DNA from: Candidatus Melainabacteria bacterium
GTDB lineage: Bacteria; Cyanobacteriota; Vampirovibrionia; 2-02-FULL-35-15
Direction: 5' to 3'
DNA: 64,000 bases
Assembly (NCBI GenBank): GCA_023250195.1
Contig: JAHFBF010000002.1
Coordinates: 248,001 to 312,000, forward strand
The translations under genes and the position numbers were made by a program. The notes under the pieces are model-generated. The model was not told the origin of the DNA and did not search any database. It was given only the letters and a program-made list of their open reading frames with translations. Shown piece by piece: positions 9,421-17,163 of this stretch. Numbering within the stretch: position 1 is the first letter of the stretch; every line of letters begins with the position of its first letter.

Positions 9421-10065
9421 ATGGCAGTATCATTAGTTCCTACAAGTCAATTGGTTACAGCACTTCCTGATGGGGAAAGAGTTAGGACCCCTGGAGAAGC
9501 AGCACTTGCTTTAGCTAGAAGAGAGTTTGGTGATCGGAAGCGTAGCTTATGGGCTGACTATGAAGCTGGTTTAGGGGAAGCAAGAGGTCCACTTCAAGAA
9601 AAAGTAAATGCCAGAGCTCTTGAAAGGCTTGCTGAAAATGCAGCTAAAGAACTTGATGCAAAAGTAGGTGGTGGAACTGATGTTGCAGCAGAAACTGCGT
9701 TATTTCAAACCACTATAACTGATGCTATTAGAGCAAGAGTTGAGCTAAGAAGTACTCAAATTACAGAGCAAAGAGAATTGCAGAGTGATGGCGTTATTAA
9801 TGCAGCAGTTCTCAGGGCTGAGGGTATAGTTACTGCTATGTTGGGAAGTGTAAATAGAAAGCCAATCTCTGCAGATGTCTTCAGAGTTATTATTTCTTCA
9901 GCGATACAAATTCCTTCAAACGAAATTTTAACTGATGAAGTATTAGGAGCTTTCAGCGGTAACAGAGAGCAAGCAGTTAAGACTTTAACTGAGAAGGTTT
10001 TAGTTACGTTTAAGCCTAATGCTGTAGTAGAAGAGCTTCCTGTAGCATCTCCAGCTTCAGTTTAA
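9421..10065 (+). CDS. Hypothetical Ala/Glu-rich helical protein
   Basis: 214 aa, family not recognised. There is no signal peptide or TM segment. The sequence is rich in Ala, Glu, Arg and Leu and looks mostly helical (AALALARREFGDRKRSLWAD, ARALERLAENAAKELDAKVG), with a short Pro/Ala/Val tail. A strong SD, AAGGAGAG, stands at the right distance before the ATG, which is unusual in this window and argues for good expression. An intrinsic terminator follows, so it is a monocistronic unit. The 186-bp AT-rich space before it contains only promoter-like sequence. Confidence 0.7.
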   Translation: MAVSLVPTSQLVTALPDGERVRTPGEAALALARREFGDRKRSLWADYEAGLGEARGPLQEKVNARALERLAENAAKELDAKVGGGTDVAAETALFQTTITDAIRARVELRSTQITEQRELQSDGVINAAVLRAEGIVTAMLGSVNRKPISADVFRVIISSAIQIPSNEILTDEVLGAFSGNREQAVKTLTEKVLVTFKPNAVVEELPVASPASV

Positions 10066-10107
10066 TAAAATAAATTAAAACTTGAAAAAGTTTTTGTTTA
10101 ACTCATT

Positions 10108-10138
10108 AAATCCCTGTAGAATTTCTATGGGGATTTTT
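10108..10138 (+). terminator. Intrinsic terminator after the 9421-10065 gene
   Basis: AAATCCC pairs with GGGATTT across a 15-nt interior that adds partial pairing, followed by a T-run (TTTTTATTT). It starts 43 nt after the stop codon. Confidence 0.7.
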
Positions 10139-10197
10139 ATTTGTGTGGGTATCTAGTAACCTCCAAAGCAATGACATCAACAAATTACATAAATGAT

Positions 10198-10458
10198 AGC
10201 TAGATTGCCCCGCCTCACTTTGTTTGGCTCGCAAGAGCTCATCTCAAAAGTCCTACTATGAGCTTAACTGATTTTTTCAACATAAGGCCAATTGTCATTC
10301 CCATGAAAATGGGAATCCAGATAAGTACGCTATTGTGTAACCGTCTGGATTCCGGGTCAAGCCCGGAATGACATTTTATTTTTCAATCAATATTTATGTG
10401 ACAAAAATGCAAATTTACCCTATAAGAGTTTTGAGATGAGCTCCAATGACGTGTTACG
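10198..10458. repeat. Outer REP-like repeat, copy 1, interrupted by a 209-bp element
   Basis: Read on the minus strand, the ends join into CGTCATTG + CGAG...GGCAATCT, a REP-like pattern seen in many bacteria. The two halves (10198-10234 and 10444-10458) are separated by the inserted element at 10235-10443. Most of the gene-free stretch 10066-10485 consists of the terminator and this composite repeat. Confidence 0.65.
10235..10443. mobile_element. MITE-like element, copy 1, inserted in the outer repeat
   Basis: Perfect 15-bp terminal inverted repeats: GAGCTCATCTCAAAA (10235-10249) and TTTTGAGATGAGCTC (10429-10443). The interior has two hairpins, one made from TCATTCCCATG/CATGGGAATCC-type arms and one from GGATTCCGGG/CCCGGAATGAC-type arms. 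Flanking CAA on both sides looks like a 3-bp target duplication. It has no coding capacity. It is nearly identical to copy 2 at 15417-15624. Confidence 0.75.
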
Positions 10459-10485
10459 AAATATTTGCTTACCATATCTTTTTAA

Positions 10486-11430
10486 CTAAGCCGCAGCTTT
10501 TTTTAAAATTTCAGTTATTCTAGCTGTTAATTGTTCTACATTTTCATTGCCTATAAAACTAATCATAATTTTCATATTTTCTTGTTGTTTAATAGCCTCT
10601 ATAAGTACTCTGTCAGCATCTTCTGTTCCTTTTGCTATAAGGCATAGCATTGCCCATCTTTTAAGATCTTTGTCTTCAATGGCTTTTGATAAAACTTTTA
10701 TATCTAAGTTCTTACCAATTTCAAAAATTTCCAAATAAGCTTCTTCTGAAATATTTGCGTACTGCCGTTGTGGACATTTCTTTAGTACTTTTCTTACAAT
10801 ACTTAAAATTCTCTCAATATCAAATTTTTCTTCTAATAGCTGCAATTCTCTTAATGATTCTTTGATTGACTTTTGATCACAGGTTGCTAACCCTTCAGAG
10901 ACTGGTTCTTCAATCAATGCCCTAACATCTTCTCCACTAAGCCCGTCACCTTCTTCTGGGTGTATCCTTAGTCTTGCACCACTTCCTATTTCAGGTTCAA
11001 GAAGAGCTTCTCTATCTGTTTCAGGGAGATCGTGATAGTGATGGTGATGTTCAATAATCTTTTCAGTTATTTGTGGTGGCTTATCTTCAACAGGAGGTGC
11101 CTGCTTTTGTTCATTTGCTGCTTTTCTCCTTGCCTCAGAAATTAAATTATAGGTGTTGACCCAGCCTCCTATTGCTAAAGCAAGTCCTTTTGCTCCTATA
11201 AGAAATGATGGCACTTTTAGTTTTTCACTTCCTAAAATGCCACCTCCTAAACCAAGTCCTATTTCAGCAAGTCCAAGGATTGTTAATGGTGTAATTACTT
11301 CACTGGGTTTTCTTTCTTTTTCTAGGTGCCACTTTTCTAGTTGTTCACGAGTAACATTACCCTCTTTGCCAATGGACTGTATCCACCAGCTAACATGTTG
11401 AGCGGTATTAGTAGTTATAAGTAAGAGCAT
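10486..11430 (-). CDS. Hypothetical membrane protein with His-rich linker
   Basis: 314 aa, family not recognised. The N-terminal third has two weakly hydrophobic Gly-rich stretches (about 46-66, ILGLAEIGLGLGGGILG; about 74-92, FLIGAKGLALAIGGW), which could be membrane segments. A Lys/Glu/Pro-rich linker then contains HHHHYHD (about 128-134), a possible metal-binding cluster. The C-terminal half (about 165-314) is helical and charged and could be a repeat-type (HEAT-like) domain: YLEIFEIGKNLD, RWAMLCLIAKGTEDADRVLI. It faces the upstream gene across the repeat at 10.2 kb. No operon partner is evident. Confidence 0.6.
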   Translation of the reverse strand: MLLLITTNTAQHVSWWIQSIGKEGNVTREQLEKWHLEKERKPSEVITPLTILGLAEIGLGLGGGILGSEKLKVPSFLIGAKGLALAIGGWVNTYNLISEARRKAANEQKQAPPVEDKPPQITEKIIEHHHHYHDLPETDREALLEPEIGSGARLRIHPEEGDGLSGEDVRALIEEPVSEGLATCDQKSIKESLRELQLLEEKFDIERILSIVRKVLKKCPQRQYANISEEAYLEIFEIGKNLDIKVLSKAIEDKDLKRWAMLCLIAKGTEDADRVLIEAIKQQENMKIMISFIGNENVEQLTARITEILKKAAA

Positions 11431-11616
11431 TTTTTATTTATCTTTTTATATTAAATAAGCTTAAATAGTCTTTTCTTATTTAAGTAGTAATAATATAATC
11501 CATTCATGATGGACGTTTAGTTAAGAAAAATGAGTTATTATCCACTTTGAAGCAAGTTTTAGTTTTTTTTAATCTTTAAGGTTTTTTTAATTATTTCTTT
11601 GGGGAATAGATAAGCT

Positions 11617-12660
11617 GTGCTAACCACTAAAAACAAAGTAATTATTTATGCTCAGGATAGTTTTGGCGGAGAATCTGCAAAAACAGGAATTGGATTTATA
11701 AGATATGGAATCTGTGAGACCGTTGCTGTTGTAGATAGGAAATTAGCTGGTAAAACAGTTTCTGATGTTGTAAGCGGATTACCTAAGATTCCTATTTTTG
11801 AATCAATTGAATCTGCAAAAAAAAATAGACCTGATGCTGATGTTTTGCTTGTAGGGATAGCCCCGGCAGGCGGAAAGTTTCCGCTTGAATGGTTGTCAGA
11901 TATTAAAGCTGCTATAAATCTGAAAATGAATATTATTAATGGGCTGCATGACTTCTTGGAAAATATTCCAGAAATAAAAGAATTAGCAAACAAACAAAAA
12001 ACTTTTATATGGGATGTTAGAAAGTATAAAGGAGAACTTATTATTGCAAATGCACTATTGCTTGATTTACCGATGCAGGTAGTACTTACTGTGGGTACTG
12101 ATGCAGCAGTTGGAAAAATGACAGTTTCGCTTGAGCTTGCAAAAGCGGCAAGAAAAAATAATTTTCAGGCTGAGTTTGTTGCTACCGGGCAGACAGGCAT
12201 GATGATAAGTGGAAATGGTGTTCCTATTGATGCGATTATCGGTGATTTTATGGCAGGTGCCATTGAACAACAGCTTTTAAAAGTGGCAAAGAAAAAATGT
12301 GATTTTGCTTTTGTAGAAGGACAGGGTTCTATACTGCATCCTGCATGGTCTGGTGTAACTCTGGCTTTATATCATGGTTCACTACCGCATAAACTTATAC
12401 TGTGTCATAAAGTCGGCAACAAATATCTAAGAAATACAAAGATTGAGATTGAATCATTAAATCAGTTTATTAAGGTTTATGAGTCTGTTTCATTGCCTTT
12501 AAGAAATGCTAAAGTAGCTGGTATTGCTTTAAATATGCAGGGATTTACAAATGAACAGGCTCTAGATGCTATAAAGAAGGCTGAAGATGAAACAGGGTTG
12601 CTTGCTGATGATGTAGTAAGAAACGGTGGAGAAAAATTATTTAAGTCATGTCTAAAATAA
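11617..12660 (+). CDS. dgcN: DUF1611 P-loop protein, probable D-glutamate N-acetyltransferase
   Basis: 347 aa, full-length DUF1611. N-terminal Rossmann-like domain (1-~140), then a P-loop-type domain opening with LTVGTDAAVGKMTVSLELAK (~158-177) and the family signature EFVATGQTGMMISGNGVPID, DFMAGAIEQ and VEGQGSILHP. Members of this family paired with an enolase-superfamily epimerase have been characterised as DgcN, which acetylates D-glutamate. The next gene is exactly such an epimerase and overlaps this one by 13 bp, so the pair is translationally coupled. Start is GTG at 11617 behind GGGGAATAG; older annotation would call it only 'DUF1611'. Substrate is inferred from the pairing, not from seen residues. 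Confidence 0.75.
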   Translation: MLTTKNKVIIYAQDSFGGESAKTGIGFIRYGICETVAVVDRKLAGKTVSDVVSGLPKIPIFESIESAKKNRPDADVLLVGIAPAGGKFPLEWLSDIKAAINLKMNIINGLHDFLENIPEIKELANKQKTFIWDVRKYKGELIIANALLLDLPMQVVLTVGTDAAVGKMTVSLELAKAARKNNFQAEFVATGQTGMMISGNGVPIDAIIGDFMAGAIEQQLLKVAKKKCDFAFVEGQGSILHPAWSGVTLALYHGSLPHKLILCHKVGNKYLRNTKIEIESLNQFIKVYESVSLPLRNAKVAGIALNMQGFTNEQALDAIKKAEDETGLLADDVVRNGGEKLFKSCLK

Positions 12661-13748
12661 AGCTGAATGTCAGACCGTTAAATCTAAAATTGAAACATCC
12701 TTTTGGAATATCGCGTGGATCGATCTCTTATGCAAAAAATGTTTTAATTACACTTTCTTTTGGAGATATTGTGGCTTATGGAGAAGCTGCCCCATCATCA
12801 TATTACGGGGAAGATCAAAATACGGTAATAAAATTTGTTAATGATTTTATTGCAGGAAAATCAGTTGAAGAATATATAACAAATGTTCATAAATTAAAAG
12901 AAGATCTAAATTATTTTTCTTCTAATGTTTTTCGTTTGTCTGCTCCATCAGCCAGAGCTGCGATAGAAATGGCTTTTTGGGATTTAATTGGAAAGATTAA
13001 TAATAAATCCTTATACCAATTTTTCTTTCAGGAGGATGACCCTTTTTTAGAAAATGGAAATGGTTTTAAACATTTGCCTCAAACATCTTATACGATTGGG
13101 CTTGATAATCTGCTTATTATTGAACAGAAAGTAGAGGAAGCTTTATCTGATGGATATAGAATTCTAAAAATAAAACTTGGACATGGCTATGAGCAGGATC
13201 TAAACATTTTAAAAAAAATAAATCAAATGATAAAAGATTATTCCTGTATTTTAAGAGTAGATGTAAATGGTGGCTGGGATCTGGAAACTACAAAAAAGAT
13301 GCTTGATCTTTTACCGCTTTATAAGGTTGAACTTCTTGAACAGCCATTACCAAAAGGCAGTGTGAAATTACTCTTTGATGTTTATGAAAAATCTCCTATT
13401 CCGATATTTGTAGATGAAGACTGTATGGGAAGCAGGGATGTTGAAGCGTTAGCAGGAAAAGTGCATGGCATAAATATTAAACTTATGAAAAGCGGCAGCA
13501 TTATTGAAGCTTCAAATATGATTAATTTGGCAAGATCATATAACTTGAAAATTATGCTTGGATGTATGATCGAGTCTTCCTGTGCTATTTCTGCTGCTGC
13601 CAGTTTGTCTCCTATGGCAGATTATTTAGACCTGGATGGACATTTATTACTGGAACAGGATCCATTTAGTGGTTTATCATTTGAGAATAACAAAATCATT
13701 CCATCCTTTCAGCCAGGCTTAGGAGTTGATTTAGCACTATCAAACTAG
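12648..13748 (+). CDS. dgcA: Enolase-superfamily racemase, probable N-acetyl-D-glutamate racemase (dipeptide-epimerase-like)
   Basis: 366 aa, muconate-lactonising subgroup of the enolase superfamily. Catalytic features are visible: KIKLG (K-x-K general base), metal ligands in DVNGGW, LEQPL and VDEDC, the opposite-face lysine in NIKLMKSG, and the C-terminal DLDGHLLLEQDPF loop (DxD) typical of dipeptide epimerases. Alone it would be annotated as L-Ala-D/L-Glu epimerase (YcjG/YkfB). Overlap with the DUF1611 gene points to DgcA, which interconverts N-acetyl-D- and N-acetyl-L-glutamate. Both products would derive from peptidoglycan D-Glu. The alternative, muropeptide dipeptide epimerase, remains possible. 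Confidence 0.78.
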   Translation: MSKIKLNVRPLNLKLKHPFGISRGSISYAKNVLITLSFGDIVAYGEAAPSSYYGEDQNTVIKFVNDFIAGKSVEEYITNVHKLKEDLNYFSSNVFRLSAPSARAAIEMAFWDLIGKINNKSLYQFFFQEDDPFLENGNGFKHLPQTSYTIGLDNLLIIEQKVEEALSDGYRILKIKLGHGYEQDLNILKKINQMIKDYSCILRVDVNGGWDLETTKKMLDLLPLYKVELLEQPLPKGSVKLLFDVYEKSPIPIFVDEDCMGSRDVEALAGKVHGINIKLMKSGSIIEASNMINLARSYNLKIMLGCMIESSCAISAAASLSPMADYLDLDGHLLLEQDPFSGLSFENNKIIPSFQPGLGVDLALSN

Positions 13749-13897
13749 ATATTAATTCTGTAATACGCTCTCAATATTAACAACTAGAGGTATTATCTCT
13801 CATTAGAAATGTAAAAATACATTCAGTTTTATTTAAAAGTTGTAAGATCTTATAGTACACAAGGTTAATTTTAAAAGATAGATATAAGGGGGATATA

Positions 13898-14479
13898 GTG
13901 GCTACAATGACAGAAAAAACAGTTAGTATGAACGGTTCTTCAATGATGACCTGTTCAAGACCATTAGTGGGTCAAATGGCACCGCAGTTTAAAGCTCAAT
14001 CATATATGGATGGCCAGATTAAAGAAATTTCGTTATCAGATTATAAAGGAAAATGGGTAGTATTATTCTTTTATCCATTAGATTTTACCTTTGTATGTCC
14101 TACTGAAATCTTGGAATTCAATAAAAAAACCGATGCGTTTAAAAAGAATAATGCACAGCTTATTGGTGGAAGCATTGACAGTGTTTACTCGCATAAGGGT
14201 TGGTGTGAACAAGGTGGCTTAGGTAAATTAAACTTTCCACTTATCTCTGATATAACAAAGAAAATCAGCCAGGATTATGGAATTCTTCTAGAGGATAAAG
14301 GGATTTCACTTAGAGGCACATTTATCATTGATCCAGAGGGTAAGGTAAGAGCAGCAACAATTCATGACTTACAGGTAGGAAGAAGTGTTGATGAAACCTT
14401 GCGTGTATTAAGTGCATTCCAAACTGGTGAACTATGCCCAGTTGGTTGGACACCTGGTCAAAAGACCCTTGGTAAGTAA
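13898..14479 (+). CDS. 2-Cys peroxiredoxin (AhpC/Prx1 type)
   Basis: 193 aa thiol peroxidase that reduces H2O2 and organic peroxides in the cytoplasm. The peroxidatic Cys is in DFTFVCPTE and the resolving Cys in GELCPVGW. The GGLGKLNFPLISD and YGILLEDKGISLRGTFIID segments are those of typical 2-Cys enzymes, including the GGLG motif linked to overoxidation sensitivity; the C-terminal YF motif is absent. The start is GTG at 13898 behind AAGGGGGAT; an ATG at 13907 is the alternative. A clean terminator follows, so it is its own unit. The ~20-residue N-terminal extension (MTEKTVSMNGSSMMTC) is unusual. Confidence 0.93.
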   Translation: MATMTEKTVSMNGSSMMTCSRPLVGQMAPQFKAQSYMDGQIKEISLSDYKGKWVVLFFYPLDFTFVCPTEILEFNKKTDAFKKNNAQLIGGSIDSVYSHKGWCEQGGLGKLNFPLISDITKKISQDYGILLEDKGISLRGTFIIDPEGKVRAATIHDLQVGRSVDETLRVLSAFQTGELCPVGWTPGQKTLGK

Positions 14480-14502
14480 TTCCATTTATATAACCGATTC
14501 TT

Positions 14503-14536
14503 AAACCCTCTTACTAAAAAATGAGAGGGTTTTTAT
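14503..14536 (+). terminator. Intrinsic terminator of the peroxiredoxin gene
   Basis: AAACCCTCT pairs with AGAGGGTTT over a 12-nt loop and is followed by TTTATTT. It lies 24 nt after the stop codon. Confidence 0.85.
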
Positions 14537-14630
14537 TTAAAATGAAATTTCTTTAATAAAAGTCAAAAAGGTTAAGGACTTGACTTTGTATGTTTGGAAG
14601 TCAGTAATAAGTTATAAAGAGGTTAAATAA

Positions 14631-15257
14631 ATGGATTTAGAAAAGAATTTCACTAAAGATGAAGGTGCTGTTAATAAAGATTTAAAGGCATCTAACGAGT
14701 TAGCAAATTTAAAAAATATAAGTGAGTTGGATAATGATGTAAATTTTATTGATGGTGATTTAGTTGTTTCTACTGCTAATGAAGATCATGTAAAAGAAAT
14801 TGCAGAACTTTGGGCAAACCTTGCAACTATTCAGCAGATATATGCACCTGATAGATACAATTTTTTGCCGGAAGGAAAAGACTGGCGGGCATTTGTCAGA
14901 AGAAAAATGGAAAAAAATTATAATCTTCTTTTAGTTGCGCATAATAAAGAAGATAGAGACATGCCGCGGCATGTCTGTCCTGAAATTAAAGGATTTTTAT
15001 ATCTTCAGGCTATAACAATTCCTTCGTCAGATTTGGTTTTAAAAGGTGTTATTGAAGATATTTATACTAAGCCTCAATACAGAAGGCAGGATATTGCATC
15101 TACATTACTGAATGTCTCAATTGCATGGGCACTAAAACAAAACATTAAGCAAATTGATTTAATTTCTTTAACAAGATCAAATGATTTACTTCAGTTTTAT
15201 CTAAGATTTATAAAAGGATCAAAGCAGGATATAAGCCTGGATTTGGTTACAGTTTAA
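14631..15257 (+). CDS. GNAT-family N-acetyltransferase
   Basis: 208 aa. The first ~40 residues are charged and low-complexity. The GNAT fold follows: VSTANEDHVKEIAELW (strand/helix 1) and the acetyl-CoA region GVIEDIYTKPQYRRQDIAST, in which QYRRQDIA is a poor version of the Q/RxxGxG/A loop (Gly partly replaced). ALKQNIKQIDLISLTRSNDL and FYLRFIKG complete it. Substrate unknown. The segment EDRDMPRHVCPE (about 108-119), between two strands, is encoded by a 28-bp palindrome of the dispersed family, so part of this protein appears to be repeat-derived. Confidence 0.75.
   Translation: MDLEKNFTKDEGAVNKDLKASNELANLKNISELDNDVNFIDGDLVVSTANEDHVKEIAELWANLATIQQIYAPDRYNFLPEGKDWRAFVRRKMEKNYNLLLVAHNKEDRDMPRHVCPEIKGFLYLQAITIPSSDLVLKGVIEDIYTKPQYRRQDIASTLLNVSIAWALKQNIKQIDLISLTRSNDLLQFYLRFIKGSKQDISLDLVTV
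14953..14980. repeat. 28-bp palindrome (GTAG...CTAC family) inside the GNAT coding sequence
   Basis: The core AGACATGCC / GGCATGTCT is perfectly palindromic (14957-14976). The outer bases (ATAG...GTCC) match the family consensus GTAG...CTAC imperfectly, as expected for an older copy under coding constraint. The reading frame is kept. Confidence 0.65.
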
Positions 15258-15290
15258 GTTTATTAACATTACCTAAGTGTAATTTTTTTT

Positions 15291-15640
15291 GGTAACGCGT
15301 CATTGTGAGGAGGTTCTGAAAGAGTCGACCCGCTCCGACGAGTCGGAGGCGAGGCGAGCGTGGCAATCTCATAACGTTGGGAGATTGCTTCGTCACAACA
15401 AAGTTGTTCCTCGCAAGAGGCTATCTCAAAAGTCCTACTATGAGCTTAACTGATTTTTTCAACATAAGGGCAATTGTCATTCCCATGAAAATGGGAATCC
15501 AGATAAGTCCGATATTGTGTAACCGTCTGGATTCCGGGTCAAGCCCGGAATGACATTTTGTTTTTCAATCAATATTTATGTGACAAAATGCCAACTTACC
15601 CTATAAGAGTTTTGAGATGAGCTCCAATGACGTGCCACGT
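15291..15640. repeat. Outer REP-like palindromic repeat, copy 2, interrupted by a 208-bp element
   Basis: The left end reads GGTAACGCGTCATTGTGAGG; the right end, on the opposite strand, reads CGTGGCACGTCATTG. Between them are GTGGCAATCTC and GAGATTGCTTCG facing each other. It is therefore a large palindrome split by the element at 15417-15624. Together they fill the gene-free stretch 15258-15658; I see no gene there. Confidence 0.65.
15417..15624. mobile_element. MITE-like element, copy 2, inserted at the same point of the outer repeat
   Basis: Right terminal repeat TTTTGAGATGAGCTC is perfect; the left one is GAGGCTATCTCAAAA, slightly changed. The interior is nearly identical to copy 1 at 10235-10443. 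CAA flanks both sides as in copy 1, and the flanks again join into CGTCATTG+CGAG on the minus strand. Confidence 0.75.
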
Positions 15641-15641
15641 T

Positions 15642-15671
15642 TTGCTTAACATACTACTTTGCGTGTACAAT
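15642..15671 (+). promoter_or_regulatory. Probable promoter of the 15680-16957 gene
   Basis: TTGCTT (15642-15647), 18-bp spacer, TACAAT (15666-15671). The box ends 8 nt before the ATG at 15680, again predicting a very short leader. The -35 lies directly beside the outer repeat end. Confidence 0.45.
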
Positions 15672-15679
15672 ATACGAAT

Positions 15680-16957
15680 ATGGGCTATCCGAAAATAGTT
15701 GTTATTGGAAGTAGTTATAGTGCTGCAGCAGTGTTTAATTACTTGGAGCGTTCTTTAGCTAACCTCAGAGAACCATTTGATCTCTTGTTAGTGTCAGATA
15801 AAAATCATTATTTATACAGTGACTTATTAAGTCAGTATTTATGTGATTCATGTAATCTTGGAGATATCTGTCAATGGCTAAGAGGGGTTGCTTTTTTAAG
15901 ACCCGGGGTTTCATATCTGGAGGCAGAAGTTTTAAATATTGATTTTCAGTCAAAGACTATTTCAACCTCAAGAGGGGAAGTTAATTATCAGTATTTGATC
16001 CTTGCACCACAAAATGATTTATTTGATAAACCTGATATTGATAATCAAAGCAATTCTTTTGTGATTAAAAATTTAAGTGATGTCTTAAAACTAAGAACTC
16101 ATATTCTGGGAAATTTGGAAAAAGCTGTGTTTGAAGGTGACCCCGAAACTAAAAGTTCACTATTGACTTTTTCTGTTATCGGAACAGGCAAAGAAGGTAT
16201 TCAGCTTTCCTGCTCAATAAGTGATTTTGCCAATAGATTGGTAAAAGACTATTTCCCTGAAATAAAAAAGGCACTCTTGAAATTTAATTTAATTGAAGAA
16301 AACAATGTAATAACTTTAAGCAAAGAGCCATTTTATAATAATAGAATCTTTTATAATTTGAATAAAAAAGGGATTACTTTGCATACAAATTCCCAGATAA
16401 CTAAAATTGAAAATAATAAAATTACAATAAACAATAAAAATATTATTTTCTCTGGAACAACTATTCTTGCTAATTTGAAAGGTTCTTTTGGTCTGCTAAG
16501 AAGATTAAAAACTCTTTCCACGTCATGTAATGTAGATCTTTATATGAAGTTAGAGGGCTTGGATAATGTATTCATGATTGGAGAAATTGCAAATTGTCTT
16601 GATCTTGGAGAAAATCTTGAAAAAACGAATTTCTTTTACAGAAGCCAGGCTAAAATTTGTGCTCAAAACGTTTGTGCAAAAATAAATAGTATTCCAATGA
16701 AGCTATTAAAATATGATTTTCAGGTTGACTTTCTTTCTCTTGGATATAGAAATTCTCTGGCAGAATTTAAGAATATTCATATTGATGGAATTGTTGGTTG
16801 GATTTTGCATAGATTGTCCTTCGTGTTTTGTTCTTTATCCTGGAAAAAGAGATTAAGAGCTTTTGTAGCATTGATCAGTAACATTTGTGGTTCTTCTGAT
16901 TTTGAACAAATGAATATATATGAATTTAAATTAAGTAAGCAGGCTTTGAAGAAGTAG
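15680..16957 (+). CDS. NDH-2-like FAD/NAD(P)-disulfide oxidoreductase family protein, degenerate
   Basis: About 425 aa from the ATG at 15680 (a TTG at 15659 would add 7 residues). The overall plan follows type II NADH dehydrogenases: first Rossmann strand KIVVIGSSYSAAAVFNYLE, NHYLYSDLLSQYL (compare F.PLL), YLILAP, second nucleotide motif FSVIGTGKEGIQL and FMIGEIANC near the FAD-binding end. The first glycine motif reads GSSYSA instead of GxGxxG/A, and the substrate-side residues are weak. Whether it binds FAD or transfers electrons to quinone is therefore uncertain. The C-terminal ~80 residues (VGWILHRLSFVFCSLSWKK) could peripherally bind membrane. It is transcribed alone and ends in a strong terminator. 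Confidence 0.7.
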   Translation: MGYPKIVVIGSSYSAAAVFNYLERSLANLREPFDLLLVSDKNHYLYSDLLSQYLCDSCNLGDICQWLRGVAFLRPGVSYLEAEVLNIDFQSKTISTSRGEVNYQYLILAPQNDLFDKPDIDNQSNSFVIKNLSDVLKLRTHILGNLEKAVFEGDPETKSSLLTFSVIGTGKEGIQLSCSISDFANRLVKDYFPEIKKALLKFNLIEENNVITLSKEPFYNNRIFYNLNKKGITLHTNSQITKIENNKITINNKNIIFSGTTILANLKGSFGLLRRLKTLSTSCNVDLYMKLEGLDNVFMIGEIANCLDLGENLEKTNFFYRSQAKICAQNVCAKINSIPMKLLKYDFQVDFLSLGYRNSLAEFKNIHIDGIVGWILHRLSFVFCSLSWKKRLRAFVALISNICGSSDFEQMNIYEFKLSKQALKK

Positions 16958-16967
16958 TTTTATTTCC

Positions 16968-17000
16968 GCAGCACAATTTTCTAATAAAATTGTGCTGCTT
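16968..17000 (+). terminator. Strong hairpin terminator after the NDH-2-like gene
   Basis: Perfect 13-bp stem GCAGCACAATTTT / AAAATTGTGCTGC with a 5-nt loop, 11 nt after the stop codon and followed by TTT. The A/T half of the stem would also work as a bidirectional terminator. Confidence 0.75.
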
Positions 17001-17070
17001 TGCAAAGTGCTTCTGGTAGGCAAGAAGTAGCATTGTCAAGGTTTTGCCGAACAAGTCGGACAAAACCTTA
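16997..17070 (-). repeat. Dispersed hairpin repeat (TTTTG-CCGA type), copy in minus orientation
   Basis: Contains the hairpin AAGGTTTTG / CAAAACCTT (17038-17069) with inner CCGA/TCGG and, on the minus strand, the conserved GCACTTTGCAAAGC box. The same hairpin-then-box order occurs at 50812-50925 and 58911-59044. Confidence 0.6.
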
Positions 17071-17149
17071 CTTTGTTAAATATTGGGCTAGTCAATTATC
17101 AAGTACTAAGAATTTGCATATACTTTAAGAAAAAATCAAGATTCTTTTA

Positions 17150-17155
17150 TATACT
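17150..17155 (+). promoter_or_regulatory. -10 box of mtnP, 8 nt before the ATG
   Basis: TATACT (overlapping TATAAA at 17155-17160) lies immediately before the ATG at 17164, with no SD. A leaderless transcript is suggested. Confidence 0.4.
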
Positions 17156-17163
17156 ATAAAACT

